The translations under genes were made by a program, and so were the position numbers. Under the pieces are notes generated by a model. The model was not told the origin of the DNA. It ran no database searches and saw only the letters and a list, made by a program, of their open reading frames with translations. A DNA stretch of 64,000 nt from Achromobacter xylosoxidans (GTDB taxonomy: Bacteria > Pseudomonadota > Gammaproteobacteria > Burkholderiales > Burkholderiaceae_B). Positions within the stretch are counted from its first letter, which is position 1, and the number at the start of each line of letters is the position of its first letter. The stretch is from positions 62,001 to 126,000 of the forward strand of contig NZ_MTLG01000110.1 of NCBI RefSeq assembly GCF_002192695.1, written 5' to 3'. Below are positions 1 through 9,684 of the stretch, in pieces.

Positions 1-1276
1 CGGCCTTCTCCGCGGTCAAGCCTTGCTTCTTGACGGCGTACTGCACGATCAGGTCGCGCACCATGGGCTTGGAGATGACCAGCGTCGCATCGATCTGCTT
101 GATGGCCTTGACCATGATCTCCTGCGGCGTCAGGTCCTTGACGTTGGGCGGATTGGTCAGGTCCAGCGCGAAGGTCAGCTTGCTTTCGCCCTTGTCGGTC
201 TTCCAGCTGATCGGGTCGATGCTGAACGTGGGGTTGCCGTTGAGCAGCTTGCCGGCGTTTTCCAGGACGGCGTCGAACTGCTCGTCCTTCAGGCCTTCGT
301 CGCTGGCGCCCAGCATGTACTGGCGCACGATCTGGTTGTAGGTGTCCGACAGCTGCTTGATGGCGGCGCCGTCCAGCTTGGCGAGCTTGATCACGGCCTG
401 GCCGTTGCCCAGCGCCACGTCGTTGAACGTGATGTTGCCGGTCTGGTAGGTGGCTTCGACGTTGACGTTCTTGTCGTCTTCGGCCAGCTTGACGCCATAG
501 CCCAGGTTGTCCAGCGAGACCTTGACGTCGTCGCCGGGACGGGTCACGTCGATGCGCTTGAGCTTGACGCTGGAGTCGCCAATGGACAGGCCGAACTTGC
601 CCATGCGGCTGTTGACGTCCATCGTCAGGCCAGACACCAGCATCTTGATGGGATCGTCCGATTTTTCGCCATCCACCGACAGCGTTTCCATCAGGGCGTG
701 CGCCGTGACGGCTTGCTGCGCGCGGTCGAAGGTGCCGTTGATTGCCATGCCGCTGAAGTTGACGGCGTTGCCTTCGTGCGTGATCTGCACGGGAGCGATA
801 TTGGCCGTCGAGGTGGCGAAGCCGCCGAAATTGACCATCGTGTCCGCGCTCAGGGGCACCACGCCCTTGGTCAGCTCGAACAGTTCCTTGATGTTGTCGG
901 TCTTGGCGAGCTCGGCGTGCGTGAATGCCAGCTTGGGCGCGATGGCGCCGCGCGCCAGGGCGCTCTTGGGGAAGGGGCCGTGTTCGATGGACGCGTCGAA
1001 CTCGATCATGCCTTTGGGCAGGTCTTCGGCGACCTTGTCGCCCTTGACCAGCGACACGCCGTAACGCGCCTGCGTCGAGAAGAGGCCGCGCTCGTACTTC
1101 AGCTGATCGATGCGCAGACCGAACAGAGGCGTGATCTTGGCCAGCTTTTCGTTGGCTTCTGCCAGATGGCGCTGCGAGCTTTCCTCGATGCGCTTGCCGG
1201 TGTACCACGTGGCCCCGACCCAGCTTCCCGCTCCCACTATGACCACGCCCAGGGTGATCGCTACGCTCTTTTTCAT
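1..1276 (-). CDS. DUF945 (YdgA-like) family protein, 3' end outside window
   Basis: The minus-strand frame opens with ATG at 1276 and runs off the left edge without a stop, so about 425 residues are visible and the C-terminus is missing. The N-terminus (MKKSVAITLGVVIVGAG...) is a short basic segment followed by one hydrophobic stretch, a signal-anchor. The long soluble part is rich in Lys, Asp and hydrophobic beta-strand-like segments, as in the DUF945/YdgA family. These are envelope proteins of unsettled function in Gram-negative bacteria (E. coli YdgA is a periplasm-facing membrane protein). It is transcribed in the same direction as the M81 operon but separated by a terminator-like hairpin, so it is probably its own unit. 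The family call rests on overall resemblance, with no catalytic motif. Confidence 0.72.
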   Translation of the reverse strand, partial: MKKSVAITLGVVIVGAGSWVGATWYTGKRIEESSQRHLAEANEKLAKITPLFGLRIDQLKYERGLFSTQARYGVSLVKGDKVAEDLPKGMIEFDASIEHGPFPKSALARGAIAPKLAFTHAELAKTDNIKELFELTKGVVPLSADTMVNFGGFATSTANIAPVQITHEGNAVNFSGMAINGTFDRAQQAVTAHALMETLSVDGEKSDDPIKMLVSGLTMDVNSRMGKFGLSIGDSSVKLKRIDVTRPGDDVKVSLDNLGYGVKLAEDDKNVNVEATYQTGNITFNDVALGNGQAVIKLAKLDGAAIKQLSDTYNQIVRQYMLGASDEGLKDEQFDAVLENAGKLLNGNPTFSIDPISWKTDKGESKLTFALDLTNPPNVKDLTPQEIMVKAIKQIDATLVISKPMVRDLIVQYAVKKQGLTAEKA

Positions 1277-1462
1277 CGTTCTGCTTGTATCGTTGATTAT
1301 CGAGTCATATCCGGTGACACGCGGCTGCTTCTAGCCGCCGGACCCTGTTGTTGGCGTCCGCCATCGGAATACACGTATTCATCGGCTTGTAAGGCCCGCG
1401 GCGAGTATACCGAGGCCGATGGTCATGTGACCACGCCCAGGGTTACAGAAGATTTCAAAATG

Positions 1463-1490
1463 AAAGCCGGCGCGTTCGCGCCGGCTTTTC
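1463..1490 (-). terminator. Hairpin terminator downstream of the M81/ABC operon
   Basis: Perfect 12-bp arms at 1463-1474 and 1477-1488 (AAAGCCGGCGCG and its complement) with a 2-nt turn. On the minus strand it lies 25 nt beyond the stop of the last operon gene and is followed by a T-rich stretch (CTTTCATTTTG). The arms' own A/T ends would also work on the plus strand, but no plus-strand gene precedes it. Confidence 0.7.
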
Positions 1491-1514
1491 AGGACTAAAT
1501 ACCGTGATCGGAGA

Positions 1515-2990
1515 TTACATCGGGTCCAGGGGATAGATCGGACGGCGCACGTGCTTGAACTCAAGCTGGCCATAGTCCGAGGTGGTAACCCCCACGCCGG
1601 TGCACTCGATGACCTGTGTCGCCATGTCGGAGAAGCCCGCGCGCCAGTGGACCCGGCTCTTGAGCACGACGTACCGCTTTTGCGGCGGATCGATGCCGGC
1701 CGACAGCAGGCAATTGATGTCGAAGGGCTCCTGGTGGCGGGACACCACCACGATTTCCACGCGGCCCGTGTCGATCACGACCGTCAGGCCGGTGTCGTTG
1801 CGCACGCCGCGGTACATGGGGCCGCGGTTCAGGTAGACGCCGTCGAACACCAGCTTGACACGTCCGGTGACTTCCAGCGGTTCGCTGGGCTCCTTGATGG
1901 CCGGCATGGCCATCTTGCCGCCGAGCTTGAGCGTGATGGTTTGCCCCACGCCCGCGGCGGCCGCCTGCTGCGCCGCCTCCGGGTCGCAGATGGCGTAGAA
2001 AACCACGTTCTCCAGTTCCTGGCGCAGCACCTCGGCCAGCACGGCGGTGGTGTCCATGGTGCCGCCGGAACCGGTATTGTCGTAGTGGTCCAGCAGCACG
2101 ACCGGACCTTGTTCGATGGTCTTGGCGCGGGCAATGGTGGGCGCCAGCGGCTCCGGGTGGAACACCCAGTCGGCGCGGCCGTTCCAGGCCTGGTCCAGCA
2201 GCTCGTCGCGGTGGCGCTGCGCCTCGGCCAGGTTGCCGTCGGTACAGACCACGGCGCTCAGGCCGGCTTCGCGGATGTCGGCGTGCGGGAAGCCCACGAA
2301 GACCGAGGCGGCCAGCACGCCGGCGGCTTCCAGTTCCTTGCAGCGTTGCTGCAGCGGCTTGTTGGGCGCGGCGTGAGTGCCCTGGCACATGATGTGGGGC
2401 AGCATGGGCTTGTTGGCCCAGGACATGACGGGCTTGATCTCGCCCTTCAGGGTGCGCGCGATCACGTTCGCGGCGCGCAGGCCCGCGGCGCGGATGTCCA
2501 CGTGCGGATAGGTATGGAAGCCGCTGATGACCGTGGCGTTCTTGACGATGTCGTCATAGACGTTGGCATGCATGTCCAGCGTCACCGCCACGGGCGTATG
2601 CGGATCGATCTCGCGCAGGCGGCGCAGCAGGTCGCCCTCGGCATCCTCCACGCCTTCGGCGACCATGGCGCCGTGCAGGTCGAGCAGGATGGCGTCGTAG
2701 CCGCCGCGCTGGACTTCGTCCAGGACCAGCTTGCACAGCCGTTCGTGGGTTTCGGCGCTGGCAGGGCCGCTGGGCCAGGACTCGGCCGCCACGGGCACGA
2801 CGATTTCGGCGCCTTCGCGGCGCGCCACTTCGATATAGCCGCCCAGGCCGCTGTCGGTGTTTTCGTAGGCCTTGATGGCGCGTTCGCCGGCCAGGACTTC
2901 GGGATTGCCGCGGAAGAAGCGTTCAAGCGGAGTAGGCACGGGTGAAAACGTATTCGTCTCGTGCTTGATCATTGCCAAAAGCCAACGCAT
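1515..2990 (-). CDS. M81 family metallopeptidase (MlrC-like), copy 1
   Basis: 491 residues, start ATG at 2990. It carries the landmarks of the M81/MlrC family: HETNTF at residues 10-15, DLHGAM at 104-109, DMHANV at 139-144, YPHVD at 161-165 and DHYDNTGSGGT at 301-311. The acidic residues and histidines in these motifs are the likely metal ligands. M81 is named after microcystinase C, which cleaves the linearised products of the cyanotoxin microcystin, but most members have no known substrate. This is the last gene of a minus-strand operon, 33 nt after the amidase stop, and a second M81 gene is the first gene. A cytoplasmic hydrolase acting on the product of amidase or importer action is the natural inference; the substrate is unknown. 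No signal peptide. Confidence 0.88.
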   Translation of the reverse strand: MRWLLAMIKHETNTFSPVPTPLERFFRGNPEVLAGERAIKAYENTDSGLGGYIEVARREGAEIVVPVAAESWPSGPASAETHERLCKLVLDEVQRGGYDAILLDLHGAMVAEGVEDAEGDLLRRLREIDPHTPVAVTLDMHANVYDDIVKNATVISGFHTYPHVDIRAAGLRAANVIARTLKGEIKPVMSWANKPMLPHIMCQGTHAAPNKPLQQRCKELEAAGVLAASVFVGFPHADIREAGLSAVVCTDGNLAEAQRHRDELLDQAWNGRADWVFHPEPLAPTIARAKTIEQGPVVLLDHYDNTGSGGTMDTTAVLAEVLRQELENVVFYAICDPEAAQQAAAAGVGQTITLKLGGKMAMPAIKEPSEPLEVTGRVKLVFDGVYLNRGPMYRGVRNDTGLTVVIDTGRVEIVVVSRHQEPFDINCLLSAGIDPPQKRYVVLKSRVHWRAGFSDMATQVIECTGVGVTTSDYGQLEFKHVRRPIYPLDPM

Positions 2991-3023
2991 GGGAATTCCT
3001 GTGGGTTTGCTGTTGAGGATCGT

Positions 3024-4433
3024 TCAGGCCGCGCGGGGAGGCTGGGGCCAGGGGTGTTGCTCGGGCCGCATGGTTTCCCAGGCGCGCGCGATGCGCAGCA
3101 CGCCCAGGTCGTCGAAGCGCGCGCCGGCGATCTGCAGGCCGATGGGCAGGCCCGCCTTGGTGTAGCCGCAATTGACGGACGCCGCCGGCTGCTCGCTCAT
3201 GTTGTAGGGCAGCGTGAAGCCGATGTGGTGCATGGTGGTCGCGACTTCGTTGGTCGGAGACGGCCATTCGGCGTTGTAGGCGACCACCGGGGCCACGGGC
3301 GAGAGCACGTAATCGTAGGGCGCGCAGGCCGCGACCGTCTTGGCGCGCACGTTCATGGTCTCGTAGTAGCTGCGGAACACGTCTTCGCCGGACTGGCCGC
3401 CGCCACTTTCCGCCCAGGTGCGGATGAAGGGCAGGATCTTGTCGCGACGCTCTTGCGGCAGGGCCGCCAGGTCGATGGCCGAGCGGGTGCGCCAGAAGCG
3501 GTCCACGCCTTCCAGCATGGCGGGCGTCATCCAGGGCTGCATCGGCGTCACGATGGCGCCGGCGGCCTCGAAGGCGCGGGCAGCGGCCTCGATGGCGGCG
3601 CGGATTTCGGGATCCAGGGGCAGGCCGCAGCCCGCGTCCATCAGCAGGCCGATGCGCACGCCGCGCAGGTCGCGTTCCAGGTCCAGCCAGTCGAAATCCT
3701 GGTAGGGCAGGCTCATGTGGTCGCGCGCGTCGGGCTGCGACAGCACGCCCATCATGAGCGCCGAGTCGGCGACCGTGCGCGTCATGGGGCCGGCGCAGCG
3801 GCCCATGAACGGCGGATCGATGGGAATGCGGCCCAGGCTGGGCTTGAGCGTGGCGATGCCGCACCAGGCCGCGGGCAGGCGCACGGAGCCGCCGATGTCG
3901 GTGCCGATGTGCAGCGGGCCGTAGCCGGCCGCCGCCGCGGCGCCCGCGCCGGCGCTGGAGCCGCCGGGGTTCTTGGACAGGTCCCAGGGGTTGCGGGTCA
4001 GCTCATGGAAGCTGGACAGTCCCGAGGACAGCATGCCGAAGTCGGGCATGGTGGTCTTGCCCAGCAGCACCGCGCCGGCCTCGCGCATGCGCGCGGCCGG
4101 CGGCGCATCGGCGGCGGCAGGCTTCAATTCCGTCGCTGCCGTGCCCAGCGGCACCGGCACGCCGCGCGTGGCGATGTTTTCCTTGATGGTGGCGGGTACG
4201 CCGTCCAGCGTGTGCCCGCCGGTCGCCAGCGGTTCGCCCTTCATCCAGCGGGCCTCGGAGGCGCGGGCCTGCGCCAGCGCGCCGTCCGCATCCAGCGCGT
4301 AGGTGGCCTTGAGCTGCGGTTCCCAGCGGGCGATATGGTCCAGCACCGAGCGGGTGACCTCGACGGGCGAGAGCGTCTTGTCGCGGTAGGCCTGGAGCAG
4401 CTCCACGGCGGACAGTTCATGCGGTTGTGGCAT
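3024..4433 (-). CDS. Amidase-signature family hydrolase
   Basis: 469 residues. The Lys-cisSer-Ser triad of the amidase signature family is complete: Lys84 in GVPATIKENIA, Ser159 in the PGGSSAG loop and the nucleophile Ser183 in DIGGSVRLP. The family hydrolyses carboxamides (GatA, allophanate hydrolase, aryl- and fatty-acid amidases). Nothing here selects among these, and GatB/GatC partners are absent, so a tRNA amidotransferase role is unlikely. It sits between the ABC ATPase gene (34 nt gap) and an M81 gene in one minus-strand operon, suggesting that it opens an amide bond in the imported compound. Start ATG at 4433 is the first in frame and gives the normal family N-terminus. Confidence 0.9.
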   Translation of the reverse strand: MPQPHELSAVELLQAYRDKTLSPVEVTRSVLDHIARWEPQLKATYALDADGALAQARASEARWMKGEPLATGGHTLDGVPATIKENIATRGVPVPLGTAATELKPAAADAPPAARMREAGAVLLGKTTMPDFGMLSSGLSSFHELTRNPWDLSKNPGGSSAGAGAAAAAGYGPLHIGTDIGGSVRLPAAWCGIATLKPSLGRIPIDPPFMGRCAGPMTRTVADSALMMGVLSQPDARDHMSLPYQDFDWLDLERDLRGVRIGLLMDAGCGLPLDPEIRAAIEAAARAFEAAGAIVTPMQPWMTPAMLEGVDRFWRTRSAIDLAALPQERRDKILPFIRTWAESGGGQSGEDVFRSYYETMNVRAKTVAACAPYDYVLSPVAPVVAYNAEWPSPTNEVATTMHHIGFTLPYNMSEQPAASVNCGYTKAGLPIGLQIAGARFDDLGVLRIARAWETMRPEQHPWPQPPRAA

Positions 4434-4467
4434 TTCGGTTCCAGTGTGTGTACAGGCTGCGCGCGTC

Positions 4468-6165
4468 TCAGGGCGCGGCGGCGTGGCCCGGGCCGGCGGC
4501 GACCGGCCGGAAGTTGCGGAAGTCCCAGTCGCGTCCGGGGGCGGCGTCGATCAGGGCCCGGGTGTATTCGTGGCGCGGTTCGGTCAGCACGGTTTCGGCG
4601 GAGCCGGTCTCGACGACCTTGCCCCGCTGCATGACCATGATGGTGTCGCAGATCTGCGCGGCCACGCGCAGGTCGTGGGTGATGAACAGCACGCCCACGC
4701 CGGTGCGCTGGCGCACCTGCTCCAGCAGTTCCAGCACCTGCGCCTGCACCGACACGTCCAGGGCGGACACGGCTTCGTCGGCCACCAGGACCTCGGGGTC
4801 CATGACCAGGGCGCGCGCGATGCAGATGCGCTGGCGCTGGCCGCCGGAGAACTGGTGCGGGTAGCGGTTCATCGCGTCCGGGCTCAGGCCCACGACGCTC
4901 AGCGTTTCGCCGGCGCGCTTCAATGCCTGCTCGCGGGCCACGCCGAAGTTCAAGAGGCCCTCGATGATGGATTCGCCGACGGTGCGGCGCGGATTCAGCG
5001 AGCGGTACGGATCCTGGAACACGATCTGGATGCGGCGGCGCACCGGGCGCAGCGCCGAGCCGGACAGGGTGCTGAGGTCTTCGCCGCCCATCATCATGTG
5101 GCCCGCGGTGGGTTCGATCAGGCGCACGATGCAGCGCGCCACGGTCGACTTGCCGGAGCCGGACTCGCCCACGATGCCCAGGATCTCGCCCTTGCGCAGC
5201 GTCAGGTTGACGTCGGCGGCCGCGATCACGTTGCGCGCCGCCTGGCGCGAGAACAGCGAGCTCTTGGTGCCGTAGGTGCGGCCCAGGCCCTTGACGTGCA
5301 GCACCGGCATACCGGAGGGCGCCTCGCGGCGCGACGGCACCAGGCTGGGCACGGACGACACCAGGCGACGCGTATAGGACTGCTTGGGCTCGGCCAGGAT
5401 CTCGTTGCGCGTGCCGCTTTCGATCAGGTCGCCGCGGTTCATCACCACGATGCGGTCGGAGATCTCGGCCACCACGCCGAAGTCGTGCGTGATGAACAGC
5501 ACCGCGGTCTGATGCTTGACCTGCAGTTCCTTGATGAGCGCCAGGATCTGCTTCTGCGTGGTGACGTCCAGCGCCGTGGTCGGCTCGTCCGCGATCAGCA
5601 GCTTGGGCTCCAGGATCAGCGCCATGGCGATGACGATGCGCTGGCGCTGGCCGCCTGACAACTGGTGCGGATAGGCCTCGAAGATGCGTTCGACGTCGGG
5701 CAGGTGCACCGACTGGAACATGTCCAGCACCTTGGCGCGGCGTTCCGCTGCCGACATCTGCTTGCGGTGCAGGCGCAGCACTTCGTCGACCTGCTTGCCC
5801 ACGGTATGCACGGGGTTCAGCGCGGTCATGGGCTCCTGGAACACCATGGCCATGCGGGTGGCGCGCATCTCGCGCAGGCGGCGCTGCGTGGCGCTGACCA
5901 CGTCTTCGCCTTCCACGCGGATGGAGCCGGCGCTGACGCCCAGCACGCCGGGAGGCAGCAGGCCCATGACGGCCAGCGAGGTGACGGACTTGCCCGAGCC
6001 GGACTCGCCGACCACGCATACCGTTTCGCCGGCGTGCACGTCCAGGCTCAGGTTGCGCACGACGCGGTTGCCCGCGCCGGCAACTTCCACCGAGAGGTTG
6101 CGGATGGCCAGGATCGCGGTCGAGGTATCGCCCGCGGGGGGAGTGGGGGAATAGGTCATCGGCAT
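4468..6165 (-). CDS. ABC transporter ATP-binding protein, two fused NBDs (DppD-DppF type)
   Basis: 565 residues with two complete nucleotide-binding domains in one chain, as in GsiA/YejF. Domain 1: Walker A GESGSGKS (53-60), LSGGQRQRI signature, Walker [13 protein letters not shown]. Domain 2: [18 protein letters not shown] signature, and Walker B ending [10 protein letters not shown]. Each domain is followed by an oligopeptide-transporter C-terminal segment. The chosen ATG at 6165 shares one base with the TGA of the upstream permease (TGATG), a classic translational-coupling overlap. An open frame extends about 95 codons further upstream, but only through the permease gene in another frame. 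It energises the importer formed by the two permeases and the binding protein upstream. Confidence 0.93.
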   Translation of the reverse strand: MPMTYSPTPPAGDTSTAILAIRNLSVEVAGAGNRVVRNLSLDVHAGETVCVVGESGSGKSVTSLAVMGLLPPGVLGVSAGSIRVEGEDVVSATQRRLREMRATRMAMVFQEPMTALNPVHTVGKQVDEVLRLHRKQMSAAERRAKVLDMFQSVHLPDVERIFEAYPHQLSGGQRQRIVIAMALILEPKLLIADEPTTALDVTTQKQILALIKELQVKHQTAVLFITHDFGVVAEISDRIVVMNRGDLIESGTRNEILAEPKQSYTRRLVSSVPSLVPSRREAPSGMPVLHVKGLGRTYGTKSSLFSRQAARNVIAAADVNLTLRKGEILGIVGESGSGKSTVARCIVRLIEPTAGHMMMGGEDLSTLSGSALRPVRRRIQIVFQDPYRSLNPRRTVGESIIEGLLNFGVAREQALKRAGETLSVVGLSPDAMNRYPHQFSGGQRQRICIARALVMDPEVLVADEAVSALDVSVQAQVLELLEQVRQRTGVGVLFITHDLRVAAQICDTIMVMQRGKVVETGSAETVLTEPRHEYTRALIDAAPGRDWDFRNFRPVAAGPGHAAAP

Positions 6166-7064
6166 CAGATCCTGCGCACCATTTTCGGGTCCAGCGCGTC
6201 GCGCAGGGCGTCGCCCAGGATGTTCACGCTGAGCACGGTCAGCGACAGGAACAGGCCGGGGAACAGGATCAGGCCGGGCAGCATGCGGAAGTACATGCGC
6301 CCTTCGGACATGATGTTGCCCCAGGAGGCGATCTCGGGCGGGATGCCCGCGCCCAGGAAACTCAGGATGGCTTCGGTGAGCATGGCGGACGCGAACACAT
6401 ACGTACCCTGCACCGTCAGCGGCGCGATGGTGCTGGGCACCATGTGACGCCACAGCAGCAGCGGCAGCGGCGTGCCCAGGGCCAGAGCGGCTTCGACGTA
6501 GGGTTCGCCGCGCACGGTCAGGATCTGGCCGCGCACCAGCCGTACCACGCGCGGGATTTCCGGGATGGTGATGGCGACCAGCACGGTGGTGATGCTGGCG
6601 CCGGTGACCGACACCAGGGCGATCGCCAGCAGGATGCCGGGAATCGCCATGATGGCGTCCATGGTGCGCATGATCAGCCCGTCCAGCGAGCGGAACCAGC
6701 CGGCGATCACGCCGATGACCAGCCCGATGGCGACACTGACGACCGCCGCGCCCAGGCCCGCGATCAGCGAGATGCGGGCGCCATAGGCCACGCGCGACCA
6801 GACGTCGCGGCCGAAGGCGTCGGTGCCCAGCAGGTAGTCGGAGAAGGGTGGTTTGAGGCGCGCGCCAGGGTTGATGGAAGTGGGATCGACCGTGCCCAGC
6901 AGCGGCGCGAACAGCGCGATGGCGACGACGGCCACCAGCACGATCAGCGCCAGCATCACGGGCCAGCTTTTGAGCCCCTGGCGGATCTGGCGCCAGGCGG
7001 TGGCCTGGGGCGTGCCGCCTCCGGGGAGATCGGCCGCTTGCGCGGCGTCGGTTGGCGTTTGCAT
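6165..7064 (-). CDS. ABC transporter permease (DppC/OppC family)
   Basis: 299 residues from ATG at 7064, which lies 4 nt after the stop of the preceding permease; an upstream TTG at 7118 would overlap that gene. After a soluble N-terminal segment there is a first membrane helix (residues about 36-58), then the DppC-type DYLLGTDAFGRDVWSRV motif and five further helices. The cytoplasmic EAA-like loop (YVEAALALGTP) contacts the ATPase. Together with the DppB-like gene it forms the membrane channel for a peptide/opine/nickel-class substrate. Its stop overlaps the ATPase start by one base. Confidence 0.92.
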   Translation of the reverse strand: MQTPTDAAQAADLPGGGTPQATAWRQIRQGLKSWPVMLALIVLVAVVAIALFAPLLGTVDPTSINPGARLKPPFSDYLLGTDAFGRDVWSRVAYGARISLIAGLGAAVVSVAIGLVIGVIAGWFRSLDGLIMRTMDAIMAIPGILLAIALVSVTGASITTVLVAITIPEIPRVVRLVRGQILTVRGEPYVEAALALGTPLPLLLWRHMVPSTIAPLTVQGTYVFASAMLTEAILSFLGAGIPPEIASWGNIMSEGRMYFRMLPGLILFPGLFLSLTVLSVNILGDALRDALDPKMVRRI

Positions 7065-7068
7065 GGTG

Positions 7069-8010
7069 TTAGTACCTGATCCGAGGGTCGAACACCGTGT
7101 AGGCGCAATCGACAACAAGATTGATGAACACGTAGACGAACGCGAAGAAGAGCGTCAGGCCCTGGATCACGGGATAATCGCGCGCCAGCACGGCTTCCAC
7201 CACCAGCCGGCCCAGGCCGGGGATGTTGAACACCGATTCGGTCACGACCACGCCGCTGATCAGCAGCGCGATACCCAGGCCCACCACCGTGGCGATGGGC
7301 ACGGCGGCGTTGCGCAGGGCGTGGCCCAGCAGCACGCCGGTTTCGCCCAGGCCCTTGGAGCGCGCCGTGCGGATGAAGTCCTCGCCCATGACCTCGATGA
7401 CGCTGGTGCGCGTGATGCGCGCAATCAGCGCCACGTACACGGTGGACAGGGCCAGCGACGGCAGGATGAGGCGGTGCAGATAAGGCCAGAAGCCTTTGGC
7501 CAGCGGCGCGTAGCCCTGCACGTTGAACCAGCCCAGCTTGATGGCGAAGAGCCAGATCAGCAGGTAGCCCGTGACGAAGACCGGCACCGAGAACCCCAGC
7601 ACCGAGAAGCCCATCACGGCGCGGTCCAGCAGCTTGCCTTGCCGCCATGCGGCCAGCACGCCCAGCGGAATGGCGACGAGCAGGGTGAAGACCAGGGTCA
7701 GCACCGCCAGGCTGAGCGACGGTTCCAGGCGCTGGCCGATCAGCTTGGTGACCGGCACGCCCGACATGAGCGAGGTGCCCAGGTCGCCTTGCAGGAGCTT
7801 GCCGCCCCAGATGAAGAACTGCTTGATGACCGGCTGGTCCAGGCCCATCGTCTGGCGTATCTGGACGATGCGCTCGGGCGTGGCGCCATCGCCCGCCATG
7901 ATGATGGCCGGATCTCCCGGGCTGAAACGCAATATCGCGAAGACCACCACCGCGACCATCACCAGAACGGGGATGGTCGCGAGGAGCCGGCGTGAGACAA
8001 ATGCCAGCAT
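7069..8010 (-). CDS. ABC transporter permease (DppB/OppB family)
   Basis: 313 residues, ATG at 8010 preceded by a strong purine-rich ribosome site (GGGGGAAA). The N-terminus MLAFVSRRLLATIPVL, the following FAILRFSPGDPA and the downstream TMGLDQPVIKQF are the hallmark opening of DppB-type permeases. Six membrane segments and the EAA loop (FIRTARSKGLGE) follow. It is the partner of the DppC-like subunit encoded 4 nt downstream and lies 26 nt after the binding-protein gene. Confidence 0.93.
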   Translation of the reverse strand: MLAFVSRRLLATIPVLVMVAVVVFAILRFSPGDPAIIMAGDGATPERIVQIRQTMGLDQPVIKQFFIWGGKLLQGDLGTSLMSGVPVTKLIGQRLEPSLSLAVLTLVFTLLVAIPLGVLAAWRQGKLLDRAVMGFSVLGFSVPVFVTGYLLIWLFAIKLGWFNVQGYAPLAKGFWPYLHRLILPSLALSTVYVALIARITRTSVIEVMGEDFIRTARSKGLGETGVLLGHALRNAAVPIATVVGLGIALLISGVVVTESVFNIPGLGRLVVEAVLARDYPVIQGLTLFFAFVYVFINLVVDCAYTVFDPRIRY

Positions 8011-8036
8011 GTATTTCCCCCTGAACTACTTGCCCA

Positions 8037-9602
8037 TCAAGGGGCTTTCTTGACGTTCCAGAACGCGAACACCGGCGCGTGCACCAGGCCCGAGAGCTTG
8101 GTCGAGTAGACGGTGGGCACGGACATCTGGCCCAGCGGCACGTACAGGCCTTCATCGATGCCGATGCGCTGCACTTCCTCGGCGATCTTCTTTTGCTCCG
8201 CGGGGTCGGAGGTCAGCGCCATTTTGGTGCGCAACTCTTCGATCTGCGGGAAGTCGGGCCAGCCGAACCAGGCGTTGTCGCCGTTGGCCGCGGCCGGGGC
8301 GGAACGGACCGGATCCATCACGTCCGTGGCGTACCAGTTGGTGTTGTGGATGTTCCAGCCGCCTTCCACGGGCGCAGCCTTCGAGGCGCGGCGCGTTGCG
8401 ACGCTCTGCCAGTCCATCGCGGCCAGGTTGACGTTGAAGCCGGCCTTGCGCAGCGCCTGGGCCATCACCACCGGCTGGGCCGACAGGGTGCCGACGTCGG
8501 TCGCGTGCATGACCAGGATGGGCGTATTGTCGTAGCCCGCTTCCTTCAGCAGCGCCTTGGCTTTCTCGATGTTGGACGGCACCACCATGTCCTTGCCGAT
8601 GTCGCTTTCCAGCGGCGTGCCGCAGCCCCACAGCGAGGCGCAGGTCTTCCAGTACTTGGGATTGCCGACCAGCGCCTTCATCACGTCTTCCTGGCCGATG
8701 GCGTACATCGCGGCCTGGCGCACCTTCTTATTGTTGAAGGGCGGGTACTTGAAGTTGAAGCGGTACATCGTGAAGTAGCCGACCGGGCTGAGTGACTCTT
8801 CCTTCAGGTCCTTGTTGCCTTCGATCATCGGCAGCAGGTCATAGGGGAACTGCTCGACGAAGTCGATCTCGCCGCCCAGCAGCGCGTTGGCGGTGGTCAG
8901 CGCATCCGGCATGACGTCCCACTCGACCTTGTCGACGTTGACGACCTTGCCGCCGGCCAGGCCGCTCGCGGGCTCCTTGCGCGGCACGTAGTCGGCGTTC
9001 TTGGCGTAGATGGTCTTCACGCCCGGCTTGAATTCGACGATCTTGAACGGACCCGAGCCGGTCATGTCGGTGATGGGCTGGCCGATGGCCTGTTCGGCGA
9101 TGCGCTTGGGCATCATGAACGGCGCGGTGCCGGTGGGCTTGGACAGGGCGCGCAGCGCCAGGTCCGTGGGTTCCTTCATGACGATGCGGAAGTTCTTGTC
9201 GTCGATGACTTCGATCTTGTCGGTGAACTTCAGCAGCGTGCGGCCCATGCCGTCGCCGGCGGCCCAGCGCTTGATCGAGGCGACGCAGTCCTCCGACGTC
9301 ACCGGCTTGCCGTCATGCCACTTCTGGCCGTCGCGCAAGGTCATGGTGTAGGTCTTGCCGTCGGGCGAGACTTCCCACTTTTCCAGCATCTGCGGCTGGA
9401 TCTTGTTGTCGGCATCGGTGGCCAGCAGGGTGTCGTAAATCATGTAGCCGTGCCACGTCGTGATGTACGCGGTGGTGGCATGCGGGTCGGTCAGGCGCAG
9501 AGGCGAGTGCATCACCGACTTGATGACGGTCTCGGCGTAGGCGCCGTGAGCCATCATCATGGTGGCGCCGGCCAGCGCGGCCGCTCGGACGTACTTCAGC
9601 AT
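8037..9602 (-). CDS. ABC transporter substrate-binding protein, family 5
   Basis: 521 residues from ATG at 9602, with AAGGGGA 7-8 nt upstream. The signal peptide is clear: MLKYVRAA, a hydrophobic core, then AYA before Glu24 as the likely cleavage site. The mature part has the SBP_bac_5 pattern: a HSPLRLTDPHATTAY opening, PQMLEKWEVSPDGKTYTM, LRDGQKWHDGKPVTSED and the later NNKKVRQAAMYAI. This family binds di- and oligopeptides, nickel, opines, glutathione or plant-derived compounds, and the ligand cannot be read from sequence. The longer open frame from 9776 overlaps the upstream M81 gene and would bury the signal peptide, so it was not used. It delivers substrate to the two permeases encoded downstream. 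Confidence 0.92.
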   Translation of the reverse strand: MLKYVRAAALAGATMMMAHGAYAETVIKSVMHSPLRLTDPHATTAYITTWHGYMIYDTLLATDADNKIQPQMLEKWEVSPDGKTYTMTLRDGQKWHDGKPVTSEDCVASIKRWAAGDGMGRTLLKFTDKIEVIDDKNFRIVMKEPTDLALRALSKPTGTAPFMMPKRIAEQAIGQPITDMTGSGPFKIVEFKPGVKTIYAKNADYVPRKEPASGLAGGKVVNVDKVEWDVMPDALTTANALLGGEIDFVEQFPYDLLPMIEGNKDLKEESLSPVGYFTMYRFNFKYPPFNNKKVRQAAMYAIGQEDVMKALVGNPKYWKTCASLWGCGTPLESDIGKDMVVPSNIEKAKALLKEAGYDNTPILVMHATDVGTLSAQPVVMAQALRKAGFNVNLAAMDWQSVATRRASKAAPVEGGWNIHNTNWYATDVMDPVRSAPAAANGDNAWFGWPDFPQIEELRTKMALTSDPAEQKKIAEEVQRIGIDEGLYVPLGQMSVPTVYSTKLSGLVHAPVFAFWNVKKAP

Positions 9603-9684
9603 GAATGTTCCCCTTGATGCGTAGTGAGCGGCGCCATTGCGCCGCTGCGTCGTTGGTCCGCCGCGCGGTGGCGGCGTGCGAGCT